In this document: piece by piece, positions 14,439 through 22,502 of the stretch
How the letters are laid out: every line of letters begins with the position of its first letter
Numbering within the stretch: position 1 is the first letter of the stretch
From: CAVZZV01 sp963779845
GTDB taxonomy: Bacteria > Bacteroidota > Bacteroidia > Bacteroidales > GCA-2748055
Assembly: GCA_963779845.1 (NCBI GenBank)
Contig: CAVZZV010000001.1
Coordinates: 806,001-870,000 of the forward strand
DNA length: 64,000 bases
Direction of reading: 5' to 3'
Position numbers and translations under genes: made by a program
Notes under the pieces: model-generated
Seen by the model: the letters and a program-made list of their open reading frames with translations, nothing else
Database searches by the model: none
Told to the model about the DNA's origin: nothing

Positions 14439-15419
14439 TCAGAACATTCCTGAAATGAATTCCTCCACGGTAATGTTCTTGAAATAATCATCAAAACGAA
14501 ATTGCGACAGGGTTGCCCTTATGGCATCCTGATCGTGACGAATCCCTATAAGCGATTTTTCGACGACATCAATATCGTGTTTATGGAAGAAATCCCCATA
14601 TATCTTTATTTCTTTTATAAGGCCTTTCTCGGCATTGATATGAAATTCAAGGCTTCCGCCATTGGTGCGGACCATCTTTTCAAAATCGTATTTGGGTGAA
14701 TAACCATAATTCCATTCCCAGAGAGCAAATTTCTCCTCCCGGATTTTTTCAATTTTGGCAATATCTTCCGGAGTAAACTCATAAAAATAGGAATCTTCAT
14801 ATTTTTCCATGATATGATCCATAACCCGTTGACGAAATTCGAGAACGTCCATTTTTTCTTTCAGATGTTCAGATACATTGGTAACCCGGGATCTCACGGA
14901 TTTAACCGCCTTATCTGTGAACTTTAAGGGGTTCACCTTGAGTGCCAAAGACAAATCCGTCATAAGTGACGAAAACAAAATTGTCCCATGGTGAAGGGTC
15001 CGGTTTCGCCAGACATGTTCTGCGTTTCCCGAAAATTTCTTCCCTTCAATGGTAATGTCGTTTCGTCCTTCGAATTTCGCTTCCACCCCCATTTTTTGCA
15101 GAACTTCAATAATTGGCAGGGTAAACTTACGGAAATCCACCAGGTTCCCATCGTTGCCGCTCACAATAAAGGTGAAATTAAGGTTTCCCAGATCGTGAAA
15201 TACAGCACCTCCGCCGGAGATCCTACGAACTACTTTAATATTTTTCTCCTTTACGTAATCGACATTGATTTCGGCCAGTGTATTCTGGTGTTTACCCACA
15301 ATAATGGCATTATCATTTCTCCAAAGCATAAAGCAATCTTCGCTAAAATTTTTCAGCACATATTCTTCAGCAGCAATATTAAAATAGGGGTCGGTACATA
15401 AATCCTGAATGCAAAGCAT
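14439..15419 (-). CDS. lplA: Lipoate-protein ligase A
   Basis: Cytoplasmic enzyme that activates free lipoate with ATP and attaches it to lipoyl domains of 2-oxoacid dehydrogenases and GcvH. The 326 residues include the binding loop RRISGGGAVFHD (about 64-75), the catalytic-lysine segment KKFSGNAEHVW (about 127-137), and a C-terminal accessory domain (about 245-326). Length is normal for the bacterial enzyme with both domains. No operon partner is evident. Confidence 0.93.
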   Translation of the reverse strand: MLCIQDLCTDPYFNIAAEEYVLKNFSEDCFMLWRNDNAIIVGKHQNTLAEINVDYVKEKNIKVVRRISGGGAVFHDLGNLNFTFIVSGNDGNLVDFRKFTLPIIEVLQKMGVEAKFEGRNDITIEGKKFSGNAEHVWRNRTLHHGTILFSSLMTDLSLALKVNPLKFTDKAVKSVRSRVTNVSEHLKEKMDVLEFRQRVMDHIMEKYEDSYFYEFTPEDIAKIEKIREEKFALWEWNYGYSPKYDFEKMVRTNGGSLEFHINAEKGLIKEIKIYGDFFHKHDIDVVEKSLIGIRHDQDAIRATLSQFRFDDYFKNITVEEFISGMF

Positions 15420-15527
15420 GATTTGGGGATTAAAATTTCGCTAAAATAAAAAAAAGCAGAGACAATGATGGGGTAGTCTCCTGATTAATGAGATGTAGAC
15501 AAATTTCGAAATAAAAATAAGATTTGT

Positions 15528-16136
15528 TCAACCCGAAGAATGCAAAGGTTTTTTGGCATTATCCATAACTTTTCCCGAGCCTGCATTCTTTCCTGATACA
15601 CAATATAATTTATAAATCAGGTATCCTAATAAGGCACCCCACAGGGCACCTGCAAGAACATCAAAAGGATAATGTACACCCAGGTAAACCCGGCTATAGG
15701 ATACCAGGACTGCCCAGGCAAGCAGGCCAACTGTAAGCCACCTTATCCTCAGAGCATGCATCAAAAATACCGCAACTGCAAAGGTATTGCTGGCATGGGA
15801 AGAAATGAAGCCATACAGACCACCACAATGGTTATTTACCAAATGAATCTGTTCACTTATTGATGGGTTATGGCAGGGTCGCAACCGATGGAATACTTCT
15901 TTAAACAGATGTACGGAACTTTGATCCGAGAGGGTAATAAGCAGAATCACGAAAGCGATCAATAACAGGGTTTTTCTTCGCAGAAAATAGACGATGATGA
16001 GGATCAACAGGATATAAAAAGGCAGCCAACTAAATTTACCCGATGCCCAAAACATGAGGTTATCCAGAAAAAGGCTGTTCCTCCCGTTGATAAACAAGAG
16101 TATCTTTTCATCCAGATGCTGAAGGATAGTAAGCAT
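15528..16136 (-). CDS. PAP2-family phosphatase (membrane)
   Basis: Integral-membrane phosphatase of the type-2 phosphatidic acid/undecaprenyl pyrophosphate family. The 202 residues have several hydrophobic helices and the three family motifs: KEVFHRLRPCH, SSHASNTF (an S-S-H version of PSGH), and SRVYLGVHYPFDV with the catalytic histidine. The natural substrate is a lipid phosphate or pyrophosphate and cannot be fixed from sequence. The stop is 2 bp before obgE, so the two may be transcribed together. Confidence 0.88.
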   Translation of the reverse strand: MLTILQHLDEKILLFINGRNSLFLDNLMFWASGKFSWLPFYILLILIIVYFLRRKTLLLIAFVILLITLSDQSSVHLFKEVFHRLRPCHNPSISEQIHLVNNHCGGLYGFISSHASNTFAVAVFLMHALRIRWLTVGLLAWAVLVSYSRVYLGVHYPFDVLAGALWGALLGYLIYKLYCVSGKNAGSGKVMDNAKKPLHSSG

Positions 16137-16138
16137 TA

Positions 16139-17128
16139 TCAGTCATTTAACATTTTCCAGAGCTTGTCTTTGAGTAATTCAAGTCCTGAAGTGGTCACTG
16201 CCGATATAAATACCGTATCCACAGGGGGAAGCTCTTTTTTGATTTCACTGACCAACTCTTCATCCAGCAAATCCGATTTGGAAATAGCCAGTAAGCGCTT
16301 CTTATCCAGTAGCTCGGGATTATAAAGCATGAGTTCATTCAGCAAAATTTCATATTCCCCCGAAATGTCCTTGCTATCAGCAGGCACCATAAACAACAGC
16401 ATGGAATTTCGTTCTATATGGCGCAGAAACCGGATGCCAATGCCCTTTCCTTCATTAGCCCCTTCAATGATCCCGGGGATATCGGCCATCACAAAGGAGC
16501 GGTTGTCATGATAGGAGACAATCCCCAGGTTCGGAACCAGGGTGGTGAAAGGATAATCTGCAATTTTAGGTTTCGCCGCGGATACACTTGAAAGCAAGGT
16601 TGATTTTCCGGCGTTGGGAAAACCGACCAGACCGATATCAGCCAGCAATTTGAGTTCAAGAATCTTCCAGCCCTCTGCCCCTTCCTCCCCGGGCTGAGCG
16701 TAACGGGGCGTCTGATTCGTAGAAGATTTGAAGTGCTCGTTTCCCTGGCCTCCTCTGCCTCCCTGCATGAGAATCCTTTTTTCCCCGTCCCGGGTAATTT
16801 CAAAAATGAATTCACCGCTCTCCGCGTCACGGGCTATTGTACCAAGAGGTACTTCAATCGTAACATCATCACCGTCGGCCCCGGTACGCTGGGCAGCCGC
16901 ACCCGGTTTTCCATTTTCCGCGAAAATATGCCTTTTATACTTCAGGTGAAGCAGGGTCCACAACTGTGCGTTTCCCTGCAAAATCACATGTCCTCCCCGT
17001 CCTCCATCACCCCCATCCGGGCCTCCTTTTGGAATAAATTTTTCCCGTCTGAGGTGTGCAGAACCGCTACCGCCATTGCCGGAACGACAGAATATCTTTA
17101 CATAATCGACAAAATTGGATTCAGCCAT
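16139..17128 (-). CDS. obgE: GTPase Obg/CgtA
   Basis: Ribosome-assembly GTPase. The 329 residues begin with the glycine-rich Obg fold (GNGGSGSAHLRREKFIPKGG, PDGGDGGRGGH). The G domain follows: G1 GFPNAGKST (near residue 166), G3 DIPGIIEGA, and G4 SKSD in place of the usual NKxD, a variant I have seen in other Bacteroidota. No C-terminal OCT domain is present. It lies 27 bp downstream of adk and 2 bp upstream of the PAP2 gene on the same strand. Confidence 0.93.
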   Translation of the reverse strand: MAESNFVDYVKIFCRSGNGGSGSAHLRREKFIPKGGPDGGDGGRGGHVILQGNAQLWTLLHLKYKRHIFAENGKPGAAAQRTGADGDDVTIEVPLGTIARDAESGEFIFEITRDGEKRILMQGGRGGQGNEHFKSSTNQTPRYAQPGEEGAEGWKILELKLLADIGLVGFPNAGKSTLLSSVSAAKPKIADYPFTTLVPNLGIVSYHDNRSFVMADIPGIIEGANEGKGIGIRFLRHIERNSMLLFMVPADSKDISGEYEILLNELMLYNPELLDKKRLLAISKSDLLDEELVSEIKKELPPVDTVFISAVTTSGLELLKDKLWKMLND

Positions 17129-17155
17129 GGGAAAAAGGGTTTTACCGGGAATGAT

Positions 17156-17725
17156 TTACATTCCTTCAATAATATGCGCGATCCGGGATGATATTTCACT
17201 TACACTTCCCACACCCTTCAGGGAGCGGTATTTGCCTTTTGCTTTATAGTAGTCCATCACCGGAGTAGTCTGTGTGTTATATACATCTATTCTTTTACGA
17301 ATAGTATCCAGGTTATCATCAGCCCTGCCACTTTCCTTTCCCCGTTTCAACAACCTGGCGATCAGTTCCTCCTTCTCCACCTCTAAGGCGATCATCAGAT
17401 TGACCTCTTCCTGGTATTTTTTCAGGAGATTGTCTAATGCTTCTGCCTGCGAAACCGTTCGGGGAAAACCATCAAAAATAAAACCTTTCGCCTCTTTATT
17501 TGCTTCTATTTTATTGCCAATCATATCAATCACGATCTCATCGGACACAAGTTCTCCCCGATCCATGATCTCTTTGGCTTTAAGGCCCAGTTTCGTGTGG
17601 TTGTTGATCTCGCTCCTTAAAATATCTCCCGTTGAAAGATGGAGTAAGGAAAATTTTTCAATAATAAATTCTGACTGAGTGCCCTTGCCGGATCCGGGAG
17701 GGCCAAATAAGACTATGTTTAACAT
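17156..17725 (-). CDS. adk: Adenylate kinase
   Basis: Converts AMP and ATP to two ADP in the cytoplasm. The 189 residues include the P-loop FGPPGSGKGTQSEF (about 6-19), the AMP-binding region with LSTGDILRSEI, DGFPRTVSQAEALD (about 84-97), and RGKESGRADDNLDTIRKRI. The LID is of the short, zinc-less type usual in Bacteroidota. The order hpt, adk, obgE on one strand is also common in the phylum. The upstream spacer (17726-17954) consists of repeats. Confidence 0.95.
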   Translation of the reverse strand: MLNIVLFGPPGSGKGTQSEFIIEKFSLLHLSTGDILRSEINNHTKLGLKAKEIMDRGELVSDEIVIDMIGNKIEANKEAKGFIFDGFPRTVSQAEALDNLLKKYQEEVNLMIALEVEKEELIARLLKRGKESGRADDNLDTIRKRIDVYNTQTTPVMDYYKAKGKYRSLKGVGSVSEISSRIAHIIEGM

Positions 17726-17727
17726 GG

Positions 17728-17945
17728 TTTTTTGAATTATGAATATGAATATGAATATGAGTTATGAGTTATGAATTGTCCATTTATGAGTAGTCAAGCT
17801 GGTGGCTGGAGGTTCCAGCTTCGAACTTCCATCTTCGAAGTTCCAATTTCGAGGTTCCTCGTGCTTCGATTTTCGTTCCTCGTGCTTCGATTTTCGATCT
17901 TCGAGCTTCCATCTTCGAAGTTCCAAAGTCTGTATTTCGTCTCCA
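17728..17945. repeat. Low-complexity repeats between hpt and adk
   Basis: A GAATAT/GAGTTAT tandem run (about 17735-17775) is followed by about eight variants of a TTCGAA-centred unit (such as CTTCCATCTTCGAAGTTCCA and CCTCGTGCTTCGATTTTCG). An ORF on the - strand through this region (KHEERKSKHEEP...) is just translated repeat. No gene is supported. Confidence 0.7.
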
Positions 17946-17954
17946 TAAAATTTA

Positions 17955-18494
17955 CTATTTAATAACAGTATATATATCTTCCAGGTTCCTTCCGAAACCA
18001 TTATAGTCCAAGCCATAACCAACAATAAAATCATTGGGCACGGAAAATCCGATATAATCCAGTTTGATATCTTTCCTATAAGCGTCGGGTTTAAACAGAA
18101 GGGTAACTACCTTTATCGAAGCAGGCCGGTATCCTGAAATCTGCATTATAATCGTCTCAAGGGTGATGCCGGTGTCGACAATATCTTCAAGGATGACCAC
18201 ATGTTGTCCGTTAATGTCCTGATTCAATCCTATCAATTGTTTTACCATTCCGGTAGAGGAAGTTCCCTGGTAGGAAGCAAGCTTCAGAAAACTTATCTGG
18301 GTTTCAAATTGAATCTGCTTAAACAGATCAGATGCGAACATAAAAGAACCGTTCAGTATACCAAGAAATATCGGTTTTTGGTTTTTCATATCCCGGGAAA
18401 TCTCACTGGCAAGGGATTTAATCCTCGACTGTATCGTTGCCGAGGGAATGGAAACCTCGAAATGTTTGTCCAAAACCATGATAGTCTTTTTCAT
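17955..18494 (-). CDS. hpt: Hypoxanthine phosphoribosyltransferase
   Basis: Purine-salvage enzyme that forms IMP or GMP from hypoxanthine or guanine and PRPP. The 179 residues show the PRPP-binding loop VVILEDIVDTGITLETI (about 95-111), the ILNGSFMFASDL segment (about 47-58) and a C-terminal VGYGLDYNGFGRNL region that binds the base. Length is typical. Together with purE, purH and upp in this window it covers both purine synthesis and base salvage. Confidence 0.92.
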   Translation of the reverse strand: MKKTIMVLDKHFEVSIPSATIQSRIKSLASEISRDMKNQKPIFLGILNGSFMFASDLFKQIQFETQISFLKLASYQGTSSTGMVKQLIGLNQDINGQHVVILEDIVDTGITLETIIMQISGYRPASIKVVTLLFKPDAYRKDIKLDYIGFSVPNDFIVGYGLDYNGFGRNLEDIYTVIK

Positions 18495-18691
18495 GAAAGA
18501 CCTTTTTTATATAGATGTTGTATGATTAATTTCCCGGCAAAACTCATGCTTAAACTTTTTCTCTAAAAATCAATTTTCCTGTAAGTATATAAAAATAACT
18601 GGTTCTCTTTTATTTTGTCAGCCTTCGAAAAATGGGTTTTTTCCAGGGCGAAATTAACATTTTCATTCAGTTCCTGCAATCTTGTTTTACA

Positions 18692-18712
18692 GTTCAGTAA
18701 AATAAACTGAAC
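18692..18712. other. Inverted repeat upstream of purE
   Basis: GTTCAGT and ACTGAAC form a perfect 7-bp inverted repeat with a 7-base AT loop, 70 bp upstream of purE. It could be an operator or part of a weak hairpin; no regulator can be named. Confidence 0.35.
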
Positions 18713-18781
18713 CTTAATTGAAAATTTTTGTAATATAGCGGTAGATTTATTAATAAATTACCCATTAAGATTAAACACACT

Positions 18782-19294
18782 ATGAATCCAAAAGTTAGCA
18801 TAATTATGGGAAGCACTTCCGATATGCCGGTAATGGAAAAGGCAGCAAAAATTCTGGATGAATTCCATATCCCATTTGAGATCAACGCACTATCAGCACA
18901 TCGAACCCCTGACCAGGCGATGGAGTTCGCGAAAAATGCTTATGGAAGAGGGATACGGGTGATCATTGCCGGAGCCGGAGGAGCAGCACACTTGCCCGGA
19001 GTTATTGCGGCTCTGGCACCAATCCCGGTGATCGGCGTTCCCGTCAAAGCCTCCATTTCTATTGATGGCTGGGATAGTCTCCTGTCCATCGTTCAGATGC
19101 CCCCCGGAATTCCTGTTGCTACGGTTGGATTGGATGGTGCCATGAATGCCGGTATTCTTGCAGTCCAGATTCTTGCAACCGGCGATCCTGAACTGATGAA
19201 GCAAGTTGTAAGCTATAAAGAAAAGCTCAAACAAAAAATCATGAAAGCGAATGAAGAGCTTAAGGAAGTGAAATTCAAATATAAGACCAATTAG
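18782..19294 (+). CDS. purE: N5-carboxyaminoimidazole ribonucleotide mutase
   Basis: Class I PurE, which moves the carboxyl group from N5-CAIR to CAIR in de novo purine synthesis. The 170 residues start MNPKVSIIMGSTSDMPVM and contain the signature SAHRTPDQAMEF and GAGGAAHLPGVIAALAPIPVIGVPV, with the catalytic histidine in the SAHR loop. Complete and standalone, divergent from hpt. A small inverted repeat lies about 70 bp upstream. Confidence 0.95.
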   Translation: MNPKVSIIMGSTSDMPVMEKAAKILDEFHIPFEINALSAHRTPDQAMEFAKNAYGRGIRVIIAGAGGAAHLPGVIAALAPIPVIGVPVKASISIDGWDSLLSIVQMPPGIPVATVGLDGAMNAGILAVQILATGDPELMKQVVSYKEKLKQKIMKANEELKEVKFKYKTN

Positions 19295-19391
19295 ATTGGT
19301 TCCTGCATGGGGGTTTGGGATTTTTTGACATGCTGTATTTACTCATCAATAGATATTTACAGAAGTTTACGAAAAAGATCCATCAGATGCA

Positions 19392-20282
19392 TTGTCCAGT
19401 ACTAGATTTATTTTACAGGTATTGAATAAAAGATTCCATAAAGCATTTAGCGGGTTAAAAAGAAAACCGATCGTGGTTCTTTTTGCCTTATCAGCCCTTT
19501 CTTCCCCTTCCATCTCCTTCGGTCAGAGTGATAACTGGCCAATCGGTTCCCGTCCTGCCGCCATGGCGAATGCCTATGTCATGGAAGCGGATGTATGGTC
19601 GACACAACATAACCAGGCCGGATTAGGTTTTTACCCGCATTTGACGGTAGGATTCCACCATGAAAATAAATTTGTATTGCCGGAATTCAGCATGCACGCG
19701 CTGGCATTATCTCTTCCGGTAAAACCCGGAACGATTGGATTCTCCTATACCTATTATGGTTATAAAATTTATAATGAAAGCAAAATGGGTCTGGGGTTCG
19801 GAAAAAAATTCGGTGAAAACTTTGCCGCGGGGGTTCAATTAAACCTCCATCATAACTATCTGGAGGGTGAATATGGGGGCCGGAATGCTTTGAGTTTCGA
19901 GGGGGGAATCCAATATAAACCGGCGGATAAGATCACCATGGGAATCCATCTCTTTAATCCAACACGAGCTACCATTTCGGTCAATAATGTGGATACCATT
20001 CCCACCGTGTTCAGGGCAGGTATGGGTTTTTTACCTACCGATCGCCTTTTCATCGCCGGTGAGGCAGAGAAAAAACTCGACAAGGATATTTCTTTCAAGG
20101 GGGGAATGGAATACCGGATATTTGAAAGTCTTTTCCTGCGCATGGGAATTTCCACCGCCCCGGTCAGGGCCACTTTTGGCCTGGGATACAGGATTAGCAA
20201 AATTACTGCCGATGTAGCCTTTACCCACCACCAGATATTGGGATTTACCCCGCATTTTTCTTTGGCGGTGGAAATTAAATAA
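19392..20282 (+). CDS. PorV/PorQ-like outer-membrane beta-barrel protein
   Basis: An N-terminal signal peptide (PIVVLFALSALSSPSISFGQ) precedes about 255 residues of alternating beta-barrel strands. It includes the SRPAAMANAYVMEADVWS, NQAGLGFYPHLTVGFHHE motif typical of PorV/PorQ and related Bacteroidota outer-membrane proteins, some of which act as T9SS shuttles. No ATG lies near the signal peptide: the frame opens with TTG at 19392, and another TTG is at 19422, so the start is uncertain. It is followed by the HhH/barrel gene on the same strand. A T9SS cargo protein is encoded at 45877. Confidence 0.7.
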   Translation: MSSTRFILQVLNKRFHKAFSGLKRKPIVVLFALSALSSPSISFGQSDNWPIGSRPAAMANAYVMEADVWSTQHNQAGLGFYPHLTVGFHHENKFVLPEFSMHALALSLPVKPGTIGFSYTYYGYKIYNESKMGLGFGKKFGENFAAGVQLNLHHNYLEGEYGGRNALSFEGGIQYKPADKITMGIHLFNPTRATISVNNVDTIPTVFRAGMGFLPTDRLFIAGEAEKKLDKDISFKGGMEYRIFESLFLRMGISTAPVRATFGLGYRISKITADVAFTHHQILGFTPHFSLAVEIK

Positions 20283-20371
20283 TCCTCTGGCCTATATTTC
20301 CATTTTTTTTCCATTAAGGGGTAAAAAGATCATTTTTCCCCACTATCTCCGGGAACCACTGCTTCCGGCAT

Positions 20372-20458
20372 TATGAAACATCCATGATTAAGTCCTGATC
20401 ACACACGGGAATGATCATAAGGATGTTCCATATGGCCATTGAAAATAAATTATGAACA
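20372..20458 (+). repeat. Structured leader element, copy 1 (before the HhH/barrel gene)
   Basis: TGAAACATCC (20374-20383) and GGATGTTCCA (20421-20430) are inverted ends with one mismatch. Inside, GATCA and TGATC form a second inverted pair. The downstream part CCATTGAAAATAAATTATGA is also shared with the second copy at 51856-51942, which lies in the same orientation relative to sucC. In both places the element ends within a few bases of the start codon. Confidence 0.7.
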
Positions 20459-20459
20459 T

Positions 20460-22502
20460 GTGAAACATCTTTCCCTTATATACTCTTTCCTTTGCATTTT
20501 TGCACTAAACCTGGAGGGGCAGGACCCTTCGCTTCATTTCCTCACGGATGCCCTGGATGAGTTTCAGGATGAAGCTATGGCGGAAGATATCTATGAAGAA
20601 CTTCTGGGGATGTTGGAAAAACCTCTTAATATTAATACCTGCACTGAAGATGAACTTCAGAAGCTGATCTTCCTCAATGGATTTCAGGTCTATAGCATTC
20701 TTAAATACCGAAAGGAATCCGGATTCATTTATAGTTTGAATGAACTAAATCTGCTGCCATGCATCCCCCCGGGAACTTTCGAAAAAATAAAACCTTTTTT
20801 CACCGTGGGGGATTGGCAAATGGATTCCCCTCCATCTGCAAAACCAATAAGGGGCATTAAAGGAAGCCTGATTATACGAACCCAATGGAAAAACCCTCTC
20901 CCGTCGGGCTTCACCGAACAGGAGGATACGGCAAAAACATTTTTGGGCAACCGGCAAAAACAATTGCTCAAATACCAAATTGAGGCTGGTGAAAGAATTC
21001 GGGCGGGACTAACCCTGGAAAAAGATGAAGGAGAAAAATACATCCCCTTTAAAAAAAAAGCCAATTCCGGTTTTTTTTCCGGGTATATGGAATTAAAACA
21101 TCCAGGGATGATGAAGAAAGTTATCCTGGGAGATTACCGGATTGCCTCAGCCAGTGGATTAGTCTTCGGATATGGGATGAATGGCAAATCAACAGGTTTC
21201 ATACTTTCGAACAGCTTGCCCTCCCTTTCAAAATATAGTTCATCGGCTGAATATGGATTTTATCGGGGGGGCGCTATCGAACTTCAGCGAAAAAGTGTGA
21301 CAGCAATCTTCTATGGATCAGAAGTAAAGAGAAGTGTCAATATGCAGGATAACCTTGCGGAAAACACATTTTTCACCTCGATAAAAGAGGATGGCCTCAG
21401 CCGTAACCACAATGAAATCAACGAATACCGAAACCTTAAGGAAAAAGCCTTTGGGATGCTAACGGCATACAATAACGGGAAATTAACCTTCGGCTATAAC
21501 CTTCAGTATACCATTTTTGAACATGATTATTCCTATCGGATACGGCCAGACCGGTATTCAACAACAGGCAGGGAAAGTAAGTTCCTGGTGCAATCGGCAT
21601 TTTATGAGTTTCGAAAAGGGGACCTGCTGATTTTTGGAGAGATGGCGGGAGGTATAAACAAGGCTTTTTCAACCCTCCAGGGAATTAGTTTTCGATTGCA
21701 TTCCCTGATAACCATGAGCACCTCTTTGCGTTACTTCTCGCCGGAATATATCAGCTTTACCTCCTCTGCATTCGGCGAAACCGGGGGCACCCGTAATGAA
21801 AGCGGGTTTTATTTTGCTTTGGAAGCCTACCCCTTCCGGTTTCTGAAATCTTCATTTTATTCAGACATATACCAATTTCCCTGGTTAAAATATACAGCTT
21901 GTGCTCCCTCTTTTGGCAATGATATGGTTTTGAAAAATGAAATCCGCATTCACCGCAATTGGGATCTCATAGTCTATATAAAAAGGGAGAATAGTGAGGG
22001 AGAAATAAAGACAGAAAACCGGGAAGGAGCGGGATTGAAAAAAATGGAAGCAAAAGAGGATAGGCGCATCCTGTTCCGTAGTATCTGGAAACCCAATGAT
22101 TTCTTCACTTTTAAAACAAGCCTGGAGCAAAAAATGTCCAAAACTGAAAGTACTTCAACCTTGAAGTCCAATTTCCTCTCGCAGGATATTACCGCTTCCC
22201 TTTTCTCCGATCATCTGCGGTTCTCGGCACGGTTCGCTCTTTTCGATATCCCGGACTGGTCAGTAAGGATTTATGCCTGGGAAAATGATTTACTCTATGC
22301 CTTTTCCTCCCCTGCCTTTTATCACAAAGGCTCCCGTTACTATTTCGTTGCACGATACTCCCTAAGCGAAAACCTTAAACTTTGGTTTAAATATGGGGCA
22401 AGCTGTTATATTTCAGACATTGTTTCCGGAACGGGACCAGACAAAAGGGAAGGGAATCTGTTTGAAGAATTTAAAATACAAGTACAATGGAAAATTCCTT
22501 AA
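20460..22502 (+). CDS. Helix-hairpin-helix protein with outer-membrane beta-barrel
   Basis: The chosen start is the GTG at 20460, because the shared leader repeat reaches almost to it; a TTG at 20439 would add seven residues. The product (680 residues) has a signal peptide (KHLSLIYSFLCIFALNLEGQ). A short acidic helix and ComEA-like HhH motifs follow (LNINTCTEDELQKLIFLNGF, YSLNELNLLPCIPPGTFEKI, to about residue 110). After that come about 560 residues of beta-strand-rich sequence ending FKIQVQWKIP. HhH domains usually bind DNA, so an HhH on an exported barrel protein is notable; function unknown. Its stop overlaps the convergent recJ stop (TTAA at 22499-22502). Confidence 0.7.
   Translation: MKHLSLIYSFLCIFALNLEGQDPSLHFLTDALDEFQDEAMAEDIYEELLGMLEKPLNINTCTEDELQKLIFLNGFQVYSILKYRKESGFIYSLNELNLLPCIPPGTFEKIKPFFTVGDWQMDSPPSAKPIRGIKGSLIIRTQWKNPLPSGFTEQEDTAKTFLGNRQKQLLKYQIEAGERIRAGLTLEKDEGEKYIPFKKKANSGFFSGYMELKHPGMMKKVILGDYRIASASGLVFGYGMNGKSTGFILSNSLPSLSKYSSSAEYGFYRGGAIELQRKSVTAIFYGSEVKRSVNMQDNLAENTFFTSIKEDGLSRNHNEINEYRNLKEKAFGMLTAYNNGKLTFGYNLQYTIFEHDYSYRIRPDRYSTTGRESKFLVQSAFYEFRKGDLLIFGEMAGGINKAFSTLQGISFRLHSLITMSTSLRYFSPEYISFTSSAFGETGGTRNESGFYFALEAYPFRFLKSSFYSDIYQFPWLKYTACAPSFGNDMVLKNEIRIHRNWDLIVYIKRENSEGEIKTENREGAGLKKMEAKEDRRILFRSIWKPNDFFTFKTSLEQKMSKTESTSTLKSNFLSQDITASLFSDHLRFSARFALFDIPDWSVRIYAWENDLLYAFSSPAFYHKGSRYYFVARYSLSENLKLWFKYGASCYISDIVSGTGPDKREGNLFEEFKIQVQWKIP

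Noticed and set aside
17762..18034. 90-residue ORF on the - strand with KHEERKSKHEEP repeats
   Set aside because: It is translated low-complexity repeat plus the antisense-free end of hpt in another frame; no start context or homologue-like composition.
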